Shown here: positions 20,821-30,058 of the stretch, one piece after another | Position numbering within the stretch: the stretch's first letter is position 1 | Layout of the letters: the number at the start of each line of letters is the position of its first letter | Assembly: GCF_003148565.1 (NCBI RefSeq) | Contig: NZ_QGGL01000003.1 | Location: 239,223 to 303,222, forward strand | Origin: Tumebacillus permanentifrigoris | Lineage (GTDB): Bacteria > Bacillota > Bacilli > Tumebacillales > Tumebacillaceae | Direction: 5' to 3' | Length of the DNA: 64,000 bases | Program-made: the position numbers and the translations under genes | Notes under the pieces: generated by a model | Told to the model about the DNA's origin: nothing | Databases searched by the model: none | The model's input: only the letters and a program-made list of their open reading frames with translations

Positions 20821-21819
20821 TTGACCCTTACTGACAAGCATGGACGCGTCCATGACTACCTCCGCATCTCGCTGACCGACAAGTGTAACCTGCGCTGTGT
20901 CTACTGCATGCCAGCCGAAGGGATGCACTTCATGGAGAACGACAAGCACCTCAGTTTCGATGAGATCGAGGAAGTCGTGCGCGTCGCCGCCAAGCTCGGG
21001 ATCACTCGCCTGCGCTTGACCGGTGGTGAACCGCTCGTCCGTCCGCATGTCGAGGACTTGGTGGCACGACTCCACGCGATCCCTGGCATCGAAGATATCG
21101 CGTTGACGACCAACGCGATTTTTCTCGCGCCCAAGGCTGAGCTGTTGAAAAAAGCGGGCATCACCCGCCTCAACATCTCGCTGGACTCCATGAACCCGGA
21201 AAAATTTGCTGAGATCACCCGTGGCGGTCACGTCCATAAGGTGTTGGAAGGCTTAGAAGCAGCCTTTCGCGTCGGCTTCCACCCGATCAAAATCAACACG
21301 GTGTTGATGAAAGGTTTCAACGACGAGGAAGTCGATGACTTCCTGCGCCTATCGATCGAACGTGACGTCCACGTTCGCTTCATTGAATATATGCCGATCG
21401 GTCACGATGGCGACGAGTGGCGTGATCGCTACCTATCGCTCGACTATGTACTGGAGCGCTGCCAAGCACTCGGCCTAACCCCAGAACCGACCCAGAGCGT
21501 GTACGGCAACGGCCCCGCCGAGTATTATCGTCTGCCGAACGCACGCGGCACGTTTGGCTTGATCCACCCGGTCAGCGACCACTTCTGCGAGCGCTGCAAC
21601 CGCCTGCGCCTGACAGCAGATGGCAGCTTGAAGCCATGCCTGTTCTGGCAGGACGAGTTCAACGTCCGTCCGTTCATCGGAGACGAACAAGCGCTGATCC
21701 ACCTCTTCCATCGCTCGCTCGACGTCAAGCCGGAGAGCCACGAGATGGCAAACGTGCTGTTCGAGGAGAACTTGACCCATGCAGCCACCCTCCGTCGCAT
21801 GTCACAGATCGGAGGATAA
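20821..21819 (+). CDS. moaA: GTP 3',8-cyclase, molybdenum cofactor biosynthesis protein A
   Basis: 332-residue radical SAM enzyme that starts Mo-cofactor synthesis by converting GTP to 3',8-cyclo-GTP. N-terminal 4Fe-4S motif DKCNLRCVYC (CxxxCxxC), the SAM-contacting LTGGEPL, and a C-terminal second cluster CERCNRLRL...KPCLF. Start chosen at TTG 20821 with GGAGG ten bases upstream; longer in-frame starts run back across the divergent promoter. No other moa/mob gene is adjacent. The last residues after RRMSQIGG are close to the normal C-terminus, where two glycines act in catalysis. Confidence 0.96.
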   Translation: MTLTDKHGRVHDYLRISLTDKCNLRCVYCMPAEGMHFMENDKHLSFDEIEEVVRVAAKLGITRLRLTGGEPLVRPHVEDLVARLHAIPGIEDIALTTNAIFLAPKAELLKKAGITRLNISLDSMNPEKFAEITRGGHVHKVLEGLEAAFRVGFHPIKINTVLMKGFNDEEVDDFLRLSIERDVHVRFIEYMPIGHDGDEWRDRYLSLDYVLERCQALGLTPEPTQSVYGNGPAEYYRLPNARGTFGLIHPVSDHFCERCNRLRLTADGSLKPCLFWQDEFNVRPFIGDEQALIHLFHRSLDVKPESHEMANVLFEENLTHAATLRRMSQIGG

Positions 21820-21833
21820 CGAGCAACAAAAAA

Positions 21834-21877
21834 CAAGCAAACAGGAGAGAGTCTGCACTCTCCCCTGTTTGCTTCCC
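21834..21877 (-). terminator. Bidirectional hairpin between moaA and a small membrane protein gene
   Basis: AAGCAAACAGG(G)GAGAG stem around TGCA; the minus-strand 3' side runs into TGTTTTTTG. It serves the minus-strand gene ending at 21893 and probably moaA. Confidence 0.75.
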
Positions 21878-21892
21878 TCAGACATCCACCGG

Positions 21893-22081
21893 TTAACTGA
21901 ACCGATTGCGGTGCTCCACGAGGTCGATCGCACCCAAAACGACATGCGCCAGACCAAAACCCGCGATGCCCCAAGCAATCGCCGGGTCGATGGTCTTTTT
22001 GGCGCGCAGTGTGACGCCTGCGGTCGTGACAACAGTTCCGAGTACAGTCGGGATCAACCCTTCACGCACGTTCATGTTCAT
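21893..22081 (-). CDS. Small hydrophobic membrane protein
   Basis: 62 residues, MNMNVREGLIPTVLGTVV..., with two hydrophobic segments (about 9-25 and 34-52) joined by a basic loop (RAKK). GGGGG seven bases before the ATG. Short proteins of this kind are common in Bacillales and have sometimes been mislabelled; no enzymatic motif is present. Function unknown. Confidence 0.65.
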   Translation of the reverse strand: MNMNVREGLIPTVLGTVVTTAGVTLRAKKTIDPAIAWGIAGFGLAHVVLGAIDLVEHRNRFS

Positions 22082-22145
22082 GTCACCGCCCCCTTTGGAT
22101 GTTCAGAGTTCTCGTCTAGTATCCACCCGACCACCAGCCCTATAC

Positions 22146-22191
22146 GTCAAAAAGCCGACAGGACTTCTATGCGAAGTCCTGTCGGCTTTTT
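22146..22191 (-). terminator. Terminator after the kinase-STAS gene
   Basis: AAAAGCCGACAGGACTT/AAGTCCTGTCGGCTTTTT perfect long hairpin with a T-run, nine bases past the stop at 22202. Confidence 0.9.
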
Positions 22192-22201
22192 CATCTATAG
22201 G

Positions 22202-23731
22202 TTAGCGCATTCCGTAGACTTCAAGCGCTTGCTGCAGCGACGCCTTCGTCTCCACACGCTCGGTTAGCGAGATCCCCAGTTCGATCATCGTGTTGGCGAT
22301 CTCCGGGCGAATCCCCGTGACCACCGCACGGCATCCGAGCAACGAGATCCCTTCTACGATGCGGAACAAATGTTGGACAACCGCGGTATCGAGGTACGCG
22401 ACGCCGGAGAGGTCGATGATGATCCGCTCAATTTTCAGATGCGCGATCTGGTTCAAGGTGTGCTCTTGGATTTTTTTCGCACGGTGCGTGTCCATCGTGC
22501 CGAGGATCGGCAACACCGCCATCGACGAGGACAGCGGGATGATCGGCACCGTCAAGTCGTCGATCAAGTCGCGATGGGAACGCAACATCTCATTGCGATA
22601 CTCCGTGTATTTCGCCGCATAATGATTGACGAACTGGTCGATCGAGATGTTGATCCGTCGCTCCATCGCAAAAAGATCCCGCACCGTCAGTTGCTCATCA
22701 TCCTTATGAAAATTATACAAAAAGTCCCAATATACTTTGCGGAAGACGGTGAACCATTCCATGATCGACAGGTAGTTCAGATCGCTTTGCGAGGATTCAC
22801 GGCCCGACCGCTGCGCCAACACGATCAACTCATGTTGTTGGTCATGGGTCAACAGAATGACCAATTGATCGGCAAATAGATCCAGCTTGTTATCGATATC
22901 CTCAACTTCGTAGCGGTAGATCTCTTCATAGAGATTCGCACACTCCGCGCGCATACGCTGGAAGAAGTGCTGCTTGTTCACTTCGTAAAATTCGAGGAAG
23001 GATTGCCCTTCGATCATCTGCAAGTTCAATTCGACCACTCCAGTATCGTGTTGGTTTCGCACAGGGAGTTGAATTTCAAACTCCGTGCCAGCCCCGTGGG
23101 CCGATTTGACTTCAATCTTGCCTCCGTGTTGGTAGACCGTGGAGAAGACTTGGGTCAACCCCATGCCGGTACCTTCGTCCTTGGTGGTAAAAAACGGCGT
23201 GCCCAGCAATTCCAACTTCTCCGCTGGTATGCCCACACCCGTGTCGCCGATGCGGATCACCACGCGCTCCCCAATACGTGCATGGTGTACCGTGATGCGT
23301 CCCTCGCCAACGATGGCTTCGTGGGCATTTTTCAAGAGGTTGAAAAACGCTTTTTTTAACTGGTTGCGGCGACCGTAGATCACCGTGTCCGTGTTGCGCA
23401 ACTGCTTGTCGATCTCCACGCGGTAGATCTGATCCTGAAACAGTTGCAGGATCGATTCCAATTCTACACACATGTTGATCGGTACATAAGCCTCCTCATC
23501 CAAGTCCGGTTTGGAGACGTTCAATAAATTCTGCAAAGTCGATATGGCACGTTCCAGCTCCGAGCAAGCGATGTCCAAGTAGACGTGCGGCGTCTCCTGT
23601 TGCATGAGCTGCAAAAAACCCTTGACCGCTGTCAGCGGGTTGCGAACTTCATGCGCGATACCCGCCGACACTTGCCCGATCGACGCAAGCCGACTCAGCG
23701 TGTGATTGTCATGAATTCCATTTTGTCGCAA
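22202..23731 (-). CDS. Histidine kinase fused to an RsbR-like STAS domain
   Basis: 509 residues, no membrane segment. Residues 12-225: HisKA (GIAHEVRNPL with the phospho-accepting His) and HATPase_c (N box LLKNAHEAI, DTGVGIP, FFTTKDEGTGMGL), similar to the KinA/KinE sporulation-kinase core. Residues about 240-385: all-helical region resembling the globin-like N-terminal half of RsbR. Residues 390-505: STAS domain with IDLSGVAYLDTAVV and a GIRPEIANTM motif typical of RsbR/stressosome proteins. Starts at TTG 23731 with AGGAGG 11 bases upstream, overlapping the RsbT-like gene by 23 bp. Likely a sensor that joins phosphorelay and stressosome-type signalling; this combined function is inference. 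Confidence 0.85.
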   Translation of the reverse strand: MRQNGIHDNHTLSRLASIGQVSAGIAHEVRNPLTAVKGFLQLMQQETPHVYLDIACSELERAISTLQNLLNVSKPDLDEEAYVPINMCVELESILQLFQDQIYRVEIDKQLRNTDTVIYGRRNQLKKAFFNLLKNAHEAIVGEGRITVHHARIGERVVIRIGDTGVGIPAEKLELLGTPFFTTKDEGTGMGLTQVFSTVYQHGGKIEVKSAHGAGTEFEIQLPVRNQHDTGVVELNLQMIEGQSFLEFYEVNKQHFFQRMRAECANLYEEIYRYEVEDIDNKLDLFADQLVILLTHDQQHELIVLAQRSGRESSQSDLNYLSIMEWFTVFRKVYWDFLYNFHKDDEQLTVRDLFAMERRINISIDQFVNHYAAKYTEYRNEMLRSHRDLIDDLTVPIIPLSSSMAVLPILGTMDTHRAKKIQEHTLNQIAHLKIERIIIDLSGVAYLDTAVVQHLFRIVEGISLLGCRAVVTGIRPEIANTMIELGISLTERVETKASLQQALEVYGMR

Positions 23732-24092
23732 CGACGCTCGTACCTCCTGTCGAAGTTTCGATGGTGCATTCGTCCATCAACCGCTTCACGCCCGCCAAGC
23801 CGAGGCCCAGTCCGTGGGAATGCGGCGATTTTTTCCCCTCCAAGGCGCGAGTTACGTTCTCGATGCCGGGTCCACGGTCTGTGACCCGAACACGAATCCC
23901 TCGTCCGTCCAGAACCTCGCACCCAAATACCCCGTTGGCTCCTGCATGGTCCAGAACATTGCGCGTCAGTTCGGAGACCGTCACCAACACTTTTTGCTGG
24001 TGTAGTTCAGAAAACCCTAACTCTTTCATCAAGCGACGTACCGTGCTCAACGCCATGTAGATATCGGCTTCGGTTCTGATTTTCATATGCAT
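23709..24092 (-). CDS. RsbT-like serine kinase / anti-sigma regulatory factor (GHKL ATPase)
   Basis: About 127 residues of a single HATPase_c domain: SELTRNVLDHAGANG (N box), VTDRGPGI (G1) and GLGLGLAGVKRLMDE (G2). This is the layout of RsbT, the stressosome kinase/switch protein that phosphorylates STAS proteins. Its 3' end overlaps the kinase-STAS gene, so the pair is coupled and the STAS domain next door is the natural substrate. Start uncertain: ATG 24092 or 24086 (GGATGGA upstream of the latter); a TTG at 24140 would add 16 residues. Confidence 0.8.
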   Translation of the reverse strand: MHMKIRTEADIYMALSTVRRLMKELGFSELHQQKVLVTVSELTRNVLDHAGANGVFGCEVLDGRGIRVRVTDRGPGIENVTRALEGKKSPHSHGLGLGLAGVKRLMDECTIETSTGGTSVVATKWNS

Positions 24093-24287
24093 TCCATCCA
24101 GCATGTGGCCTGTGGTGTTCTCCCCCCTGTCCCAGCGCAAGTAGTCCCGCTCTCCACATTATCCAAGTTCCCGGCTTTCGGGAAGTCTAGTTTTTAAAAC
24201 AGGACTATCGAACTATAAGTTTTCATTACCTGAATTCAATTGCCTACATTTCCAAGGAAATGAGATTATTCGCACATTTCGCCAAAA

Positions 24288-24324
24288 AGAAACCGTCCGC
24301 GTCGAAAACGGACGGTTTCTTTTT
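24288..24324 (-). terminator. Terminator after the stalk-domain protein gene
   Basis: AAAGAAACCGTCCG...CGGACGGTTTCTTTTT hairpin; overlaps the end of the gene that stops at 24323. Confidence 0.85.
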
Positions 24325-25369
24325 AGTTGATGCTTACGACCCATTGCTTTGCCAGTTCAAGCAATTGTGCTTTGACAGTTGGCCCATCGGCGTCTGCGTT
24401 CGCGTACACAGCGGAGAGCGTATAGGCGGACTGCATGTCGTCGCGCCCTGCATACGGGCCGAGGATGACCAGCCAGTACTCGTGGAGCACAGAATCATCG
24501 TTCATCCCCGCTGGCATCGTGCGCTCGATGGTCAACAGCTTGGCATGACCGGTCGGCAGTTCGACCAGTTCTTGCGCTTTCAGTTCAGCATGGTTGCCCA
24601 CGACACCCGCATAGGCGCTGTCCGCATCGTCGCTTTTGACGACCCCGAGCGTGTCGATGCGCAGTTGGACTTTGGCGGAAAGTTGAGCATCGCCCGGCGC
24701 CTTGAGGGTCGTTCCGTCCTTGAGCGTGACTTTTTGATCGACCGCCTGCGGTTGGGTCGTTGGTTCACCGCCCAGTTGGGTGAGGAACCAATGTGTGCCT
24801 TCACGCTTGACGGTCACTGCGCGTACCTCCTGCCCTGCTGGGCCTGTGGAGGTCGCATAGCTGAACTCGATGTTGTAGGTATAGGTGTTGTCGTCGATTC
24901 GCTTTTCATGCGTCAGTTGGTAGGATTCCACCGCTGGCGAGGAGGTCCCCGTCACCCAGTAGGCTTGGGCGAATTCGTCCTTCATCTTGGCGCGCAATTC
25001 CGGGCTGAGCACCGCGTACTGCTCCGCGCCGTTGCGCTCCTTGACGCCATGTGCCCACGTCTGTGCAGCCACTTCCGGGGACCCGGCTGCCAAGGCACGC
25101 TCCAACTCTTCAATTTGCAGTTGTAAGGGCTTGGACTCGGGCGCATCGATCTGAACTTTTTGTTCAGCGCCGTTCCATGTGACTTTCGCGCCCAACGCTT
25201 CTGCAATGGCGCGCACGGGGCCGTAGGTTGAACCGTCGAGCATCTGCAAGGGCTGGTTGCTGACTTCCTTGCCATTGACGAACAGTTTGAGCGGATCGCT
25301 TGCAAATGCGGTCGTCGCCAGTACACAGAGCAACGCGCCCGATAAAACGAATGCGGTTGTTTTTTTCAT
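24323..25369 (-). CDS. Secreted copper-amine-oxidase-N (stalk) domain protein
   Basis: 348 residues. Signal peptide MKKTTAFVLSGALLCVLATTAFA, then a stalk domain (about 28-78; KLFVNGKEVSNQPLQMLDGSTYGPVRAIAEALGAKV), a short helical linker and about 250 residues resembling nuclear-transport-factor/DUF-type exoprotein domains. No copper ligands or oxidase motifs: in Bacillales this stalk domain is a structural unit of cell-surface proteins, not an enzyme. Its role is unknown. Lies directly downstream of the c-di-GMP gene on the same strand with a 34 bp gap. Confidence 0.8.
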   Translation of the reverse strand: MKKTTAFVLSGALLCVLATTAFASDPLKLFVNGKEVSNQPLQMLDGSTYGPVRAIAEALGAKVTWNGAEQKVQIDAPESKPLQLQIEELERALAAGSPEVAAQTWAHGVKERNGAEQYAVLSPELRAKMKDEFAQAYWVTGTSSPAVESYQLTHEKRIDDNTYTYNIEFSYATSTGPAGQEVRAVTVKREGTHWFLTQLGGEPTTQPQAVDQKVTLKDGTTLKAPGDAQLSAKVQLRIDTLGVVKSDDADSAYAGVVGNHAELKAQELVELPTGHAKLLTIERTMPAGMNDDSVLHEYWLVILGPYAGRDDMQSAYTLSAVYANADADGPTVKAQLLELAKQWVVSIN

Positions 25370-25403
25370 TTATAAGTGCCCCTTCCAGATTCAAGTCCTG
25401 CAC

Positions 25404-27980
25404 TCAATTAGACGAAGGCAGATGCTGGTAGGTTTCAGTGTCGAGCGATTTTTTTTCATATAAGAGTTGGGCCAACTGATGTGCCGGAACCGGTCGGCTG
25501 AACAGGAAGCCTTGCATAGCGTCACAGTTTTGTTCGCGCAGGAACTCCAGCTGTGCCTCGGTCTCCACGCCTTCCGCGACGACGGTCAGTTTCAAGTTGT
25601 GCGCCATCGCGATGATCGCCGTGACGATCGCAGCATCGTCCGAATCAGCCGGGATATCGCCGACGAAGGAACGGTCGATTTTTAGCGTATCGATCGGGAA
25701 CTTTTTGAGGTAATTCAGCGATGAATAGCCCGTGCCGAAGTCGTCGATCGAGAGTTGGACACCGAGGTTTTTCAGCGCGTGCAGTTTGTCGATCGCGAGG
25801 TTGGCGTTGTTCATCGCCAATGTCTCTGTGATTTCCAAGTGCAGGTACTGCGGGTCGAGCCCCGATTCCTCGAGGATATCGGCCACCGTGTCGACCAAGT
25901 TCGCCTGTTCAAACTGGCGAGCGGAGAGGTTGACGGCGACCTTGATCGGTGGGAACCCGGCATCTTGCCACTCCTTGTTCTGCAAGCACGCGGTGCGCAG
26001 CACCCATTCGCCTAGCGGGATGATCAATCCAACGCTCTCCGCAAGCGGGATGAACTGCGAGGGGGGTACGAGGCCGCGCTCCGGATGCATCCAGCGAATC
26101 AACGCTTCTGATCCGATGATCTGCCCGGTCACGAGATCCACTTGCGGCTGGTAATGGAGCACGAATTCCTCGTGTTCCAGCGCGTGGCGCATCGCTTTTT
26201 CCATTTCTAACTGTTCGAGGATGATCTCATTCATCTCGGGCGTGTAGAACTGGAAGTTGTTGCGCCCATTCTCCTTCGCAGAGTACATCGCGGTGTCCGC
26301 ATTGCGCAGCAGGGTCTCTGCATCGAGACCGTCCTGCGGGTAGACGGAGATCCCGATGCTTGCTGTGATCAGAAACTCGCGGTTCTCGAACAACAGGGGC
26401 TGTTCAAACAGCTCCAGGGCTCGCTGGGCGAGCTTGGCAGCCTCCTCAGGGGATTCGAGGTCCGGGACTAGCATCGCGAACTCATCGCCCCCCATGCGGG
26501 CAAGCAGGTGGTTCTCCGCAAGGGCGCCGAGCAGCCGACGAGCGACTTCGCGCAACAGGCGGTCTCCCGTCGCATGACCGAGTGAGTCGTTGACGTTCTT
26601 GAAGCGGTCGAGATCGAGGAACATCACCCCGATGTTGCTCTCCGTGATCTGCGCCATGTTCAACGCTTGGTGTAACACGTTGGTGAAATGCTTGCGGTTG
26701 GGCAGGCTGGTCAGATCGTCGTGATAGGTCATGTGCGCGATCTGCCGTTGCGAGCGGTCTTCCACCTCGGCGATCAGGTGGCGCATCTTGACCGTCATGT
26801 TGTTGATGTTCTCCGCCATCCAGCCGAGTGAATTCTCTTCCTCAATTTCCAAGTGCCCGTTGAGGTCGCCAGCGGAAACTTTCTCGACAAACGCCTCAAT
26901 CTCGAACAGCGGTTGCAGGAGACGGCTGGCGATCGCCCGTACAACGAAGTAGATCACCACGTAGGAGAGCAGGAAGGCGAGGGTGAGCAGTCCGAGATAC
27001 CGGAGTTCCAAGAGATGCTGGCGATCGGTATTCGTGACGATCACCATCGCCCGGTCATCCGAGAGCGGAATGTAGAACTTTTGCAAGGAACGACCGTCCA
27101 GTTCAAAGTTGACGCGTTGTTCCATTTTGTCGCGCGACAGGTCTTCGAGAGTAGCATAATCTTCGGGCAACTTCATCGAATGGTTGCCGTACAAGACGGG
27201 CAGATCGGTGCCGGGCAGGGAAACATGGTTTTTGTCCCCTTTTAAAAACGCCGGCACATTGAGCACAGAGATCTCCTCGATGTTGACGTTCTGCTCGACG
27301 ATCCGTTCAATCATTTTGCTAGGTCCAGACTTGAATTCGAGGTAGAGGATGTCTTGGTCCATCAGATACGGGTTGATCATGAACGGCAGTGTACCATCAT
27401 CATAATAAGCGTATTTGTAATAGTGCTCATTCCAATCTGCCTTGGAAAGCGGTGCCGACCAGAAATGCAGGTCGTTGTAACCCTTCTCAACGGTGACTGG
27501 CTGTCCGTTCATAAGTTGTGAAAACGCGGTGAACCAATCTCCCCATGACTTGGAACTCAGGCCGATCTCGCTCAGTTCGGACGACTTCGCCACTTTGATG
27601 TCGGTAGCGTCCTTCACGAACAGCGAGATTCCGTTCAAGCCCCACTCGTCCCGGATCTGCTCCAATTCCAAACGCGTAACCTGGTCGATGGTCTTGCCTT
27701 GAAGTTCCTTGGCAATCGCCTTCGAGGCTGTCAACAGTTGCAAGTCGATCAGGTGCTCTGCGACCTTGGTCGAGTCATTGGTCGACTCCATCGCATTGGC
27801 GATCACTTCCTTGGTCGAGGAAACATCTGCATTCAACTGCTCCTCCATCCCCGTGGAAAAATAATACAAGGTCGTCACAATCGTCAAAAACCCAACAAAA
27901 CTCAAAGCGATCCCAATTCGCTTGACGATCTGTGAGGTAAGCATACGGCGTTTCATAGGTGTGGCACTCTGACCGAACAT
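25404..27980 (-). CDS. Membrane sensor with GGDEF and EAL domains (c-di-GMP turnover)
   Basis: About 858 residues. TM helix (about 25-45), extracytoplasmic CHASE4-like sensor region (50-315), second TM (about 325-345), HAMP (350-400), GGDEF (about 425-580) with an intact ARMGGDEFAML, and EAL (about 600-845) with GSEALIRW, NLSARQF, EITETLAM, DDFGTGYSSL and EGVETEAQ. Both catalytic motifs are intact, so cyclase and phosphodiesterase activity are both possible. No RxxD inhibitory site is visible five residues before GGDEF. Start at ATG 27980, with AAGGGGGG seven bases upstream; a GTG seven codons earlier was rejected. Confidence 0.92.
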   Translation of the reverse strand: MFGQSATPMKRRMLTSQIVKRIGIALSFVGFLTIVTTLYYFSTGMEEQLNADVSSTKEVIANAMESTNDSTKVAEHLIDLQLLTASKAIAKELQGKTIDQVTRLELEQIRDEWGLNGISLFVKDATDIKVAKSSELSEIGLSSKSWGDWFTAFSQLMNGQPVTVEKGYNDLHFWSAPLSKADWNEHYYKYAYYDDGTLPFMINPYLMDQDILYLEFKSGPSKMIERIVEQNVNIEEISVLNVPAFLKGDKNHVSLPGTDLPVLYGNHSMKLPEDYATLEDLSRDKMEQRVNFELDGRSLQKFYIPLSDDRAMVIVTNTDRQHLLELRYLGLLTLAFLLSYVVIYFVVRAIASRLLQPLFEIEAFVEKVSAGDLNGHLEIEEENSLGWMAENINNMTVKMRHLIAEVEDRSQRQIAHMTYHDDLTSLPNRKHFTNVLHQALNMAQITESNIGVMFLDLDRFKNVNDSLGHATGDRLLREVARRLLGALAENHLLARMGGDEFAMLVPDLESPEEAAKLAQRALELFEQPLLFENREFLITASIGISVYPQDGLDAETLLRNADTAMYSAKENGRNNFQFYTPEMNEIILEQLEMEKAMRHALEHEEFVLHYQPQVDLVTGQIIGSEALIRWMHPERGLVPPSQFIPLAESVGLIIPLGEWVLRTACLQNKEWQDAGFPPIKVAVNLSARQFEQANLVDTVADILEESGLDPQYLHLEITETLAMNNANLAIDKLHALKNLGVQLSIDDFGTGYSSLNYLKKFPIDTLKIDRSFVGDIPADSDDAAIVTAIIAMAHNLKLTVVAEGVETEAQLEFLREQNCDAMQGFLFSRPVPAHQLAQLLYEKKSLDTETYQHLPSSN

Positions 27981-28088
27981 CCCGGTTCCCCCCTTTGCCA
28001 CTCTTGTCTATTTAGGTTAGATTTAATTTTTTTCTTTAAGTTTACCACCCAATGCGCTTGTCTTCAATATCCCTTACTTACACAACTA

Positions 28089-28131
28089 TAAAAAAAACAC
28101 CAAGTTCGCGGTTGCGACTTGGTGTTTTTGG
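28089..28131 (-). terminator. Terminator of the PHB operon
   Basis: AAAACACCAAGTCGC...CGACTTGGTGTTTTT type hairpin immediately after the dehydrogenase stop at 28133; T-rich in the minus direction. Confidence 0.85.
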
Positions 28132-28132
28132 C

Positions 28133-28918
28133 TTATTGAGCTGTGTAACCGCCGTCGATGACCACCGCTTGCCCGGTGACCGAGCGAGCCTTTTCACTGG
28201 CAAGAAACACCGCGTAGTCCGCAATCTCCTGTACGTCGAGCAATCGTCGTTGCGGCACCAGCGGGTAGATAACCTCTTCCAACACGCTCTCAAGTGCTAC
28301 TTGGCGCGTGCGGGCGAGGTCTTCGAGCTGATTGCGCACCAGTGGAGTGTCGACATAGCCTGGGCAGAGCGCGTTGACCGTGATTCCGTGTGCTGCGCCT
28401 TCAAGTGCGGAAACTTTGGTTAAACCGATCACACCGTGCTTGGCGCTGTTGTAGGCTGCCTTGCCTGCAAACCCGACGAGGCCGTTGATCGAAGCCATGT
28501 TCAGCACGCGTCCAAACCCTTGTGCCTTCATGATCGGCCAGGCGTGCTTGATGCCATAGAACGGCGCGGTCAACATGAGTTTGATCAACAGCTCGAACTT
28601 GTCAGACGGAAACTCCTCCAGCGGCGCCACATGTTGCATGCCAGCGTTGTTGACGAGGATGTCGAGTCGACCGTAAGCCGCGACGGTGCTCTCTACAGCC
28701 GCTTGTACTTGCGCTTCATCGGTCACGTCACACCGCACTGCCAGCGCTTGATGTCCGGCCTTGCGAAGCTCCTCTGCTGCGCGCTCTGCCGATTCGAGAT
28801 GCAGGTCGGCAATCGTCACCTGTGCCCCTTCCTCCGCGAACGCGCGTGCGATGGCGAGGCCGATACCGCCCGCAGCACCCGTGATCAGTGCGGAGCGACT
28901 TGCTAATACTTGAGACAT
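28133..28918 (-). CDS. 3-hydroxybutyrate dehydrogenase (SDR)
   Basis: 261 residues, the length of this family. Rossmann motif ALITGAAGGIGLAIARAFA, NNAG motif, catalytic Ser in NMASINGLVG, YNSAKHG (YxxxK) and NALCPGYVDTPLV, typical of D-3-hydroxybutyrate dehydrogenases, which oxidise 3-hydroxybutyrate to acetoacetate with NAD+. ATG 28918 has GAGGAGGAG; a 29-codon upstream extension lacks one. It sits 95 bp downstream of a PHB-type esterase, so the pair would convert polymer or oligomer to acetoacetate. Confidence 0.88.
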   Translation of the reverse strand: MSQVLASRSALITGAAGGIGLAIARAFAEEGAQVTIADLHLESAERAAEELRKAGHQALAVRCDVTDEAQVQAAVESTVAAYGRLDILVNNAGMQHVAPLEEFPSDKFELLIKLMLTAPFYGIKHAWPIMKAQGFGRVLNMASINGLVGFAGKAAYNSAKHGVIGLTKVSALEGAAHGITVNALCPGYVDTPLVRNQLEDLARTRQVALESVLEEVIYPLVPQRRLLDVQEIADYAVFLASEKARSVTGQAVVIDGGYTAQ

Positions 28919-29013
28919 GAATGGACTCCTCCTCTTGTGTGCAAAACGGGCAGGAGCCGGAAGCGAATAGCTCCCGGCAGATCCTCCCCTGTCTTCAATC
29001 AGCATGGTGTGGC

Positions 29014-30006
29014 TTAGTGTGTTGCGAAGAAGTCATACATGATGCGTGTCGCATCTGGGCCAGCCGGATCGGTGTAACTACCTGCGGTGCTGCCACCAGA
29101 CCACGCATGCGTCATGCCGGTTACTTTGTAGTATTGCATCAATTCTACACCACTTTTGTCCTTGTACACATACTTGGTGTAGCTGCGACCGCCAGTGACG
29201 GTGCCAGTCGTCGTCACATCGGCCGTCGCGTCAACCGAGTTGTTGTCGGAGCCGTCGTCGATGTAGTCGTTGGTTTGTGCCCATTGCGAGACCACTTGCG
29301 TCGCGTTGATCGGGTTCACCGTCGTGTCGCTACTTCCGTGGAAGACGATCATCGGCATGCGATGTTTTAGAGTTCCCATCTCCACATACGCGTCATACCC
29401 AGCGTAGACCGGGTCTAGCCCGCCGTAGCTCATCGCATTGATCCCGCCAAGCGCTGTGTCGGAAGCGTTGTATTCTACACCTGCTGCGATGCCGATGGCG
29501 TGAAACACGTTCGGGTAGGCAGCGCCCATGATCGAAACCATGCCCGCGCCTGCGGAAAGCCCTGCTGCATAGACTTTGGAGCTGTTGATCTTGTAGTTGG
29601 CCTTGACCACATCAACCATGCCTTTGACGATATCCGCTTCACCTGCTGCTCCACGATGTTGGTTGTAGTCGTAGAACCAGTTCCAGCACATGTTCTGGTT
29701 GGCGAAGTAGTTCATCTCCGGGTACAGCACGATGAACCCTTTCTCCTCTGCAAGCGCATTCATTCGCGTCCCAGCTGCGAAGTCATCCGGGTTTTGCAGA
29801 CAGCCGTGGAGCATGACCATCAACGGTACGGTGGTGCTGCCCGTGTAGGTGCTCGGCACGTACACTTTGTAGTAGAAGTTGCTACCGTAGTACGATTCTG
29901 TGAAGGTTCCGGTCGCCGCGAACGATGGTTTTGGCATGAAGGCCGCGAAAAACAGCAGTGCCAACGCGAGGAGACCTAGCTTACGGAACAAGTTCTGCAC
30001 TTTCAT
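29014..30006 (-). CDS. Secreted PHB depolymerase-family esterase
   Basis: About 330 residues. Signal peptide with hydrophobic core LLALALLFFAAF and a likely cut after PSFA. Alpha/beta hydrolase of the esterase_phb family: oxyanion segment MVMLHGC, nucleophile motif AAGLSAGAGM (GxSxG), and histidine in VTGMTHAWSGG near the C-terminus. These enzymes hydrolyse poly-3-hydroxybutyrate or related esters outside the cell. No separate substrate-binding domain is present, so amorphous polymer or oligomers are more likely than crystalline PHB. ATG 30006 follows GGGAGGGA. Preceded by a repeat-type promoter (30059-30090), and co-oriented with the 3-hydroxybutyrate dehydrogenase. Confidence 0.85.
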   Translation of the reverse strand: MKVQNLFRKLGLLALALLFFAAFMPKPSFAATGTFTESYYGSNFYYKVYVPSTYTGSTTVPLMVMLHGCLQNPDDFAAGTRMNALAEEKGFIVLYPEMNYFANQNMCWNWFYDYNQHRGAAGEADIVKGMVDVVKANYKINSSKVYAAGLSAGAGMVSIMGAAYPNVFHAIGIAAGVEYNASDTALGGINAMSYGGLDPVYAGYDAYVEMGTLKHRMPMIVFHGSSDTTVNPINATQVVSQWAQTNDYIDDGSDNNSVDATADVTTTGTVTGGRSYTKYVYKDKSGVELMQYYKVTGMTHAWSGGSTAGSYTDPAGPDATRIMYDFFATH

Positions 30007-30058
30007 CAAAATCCCTCCCTTTTCTATTTTTATCAGATTTTAATGAACTTTCAAACTT

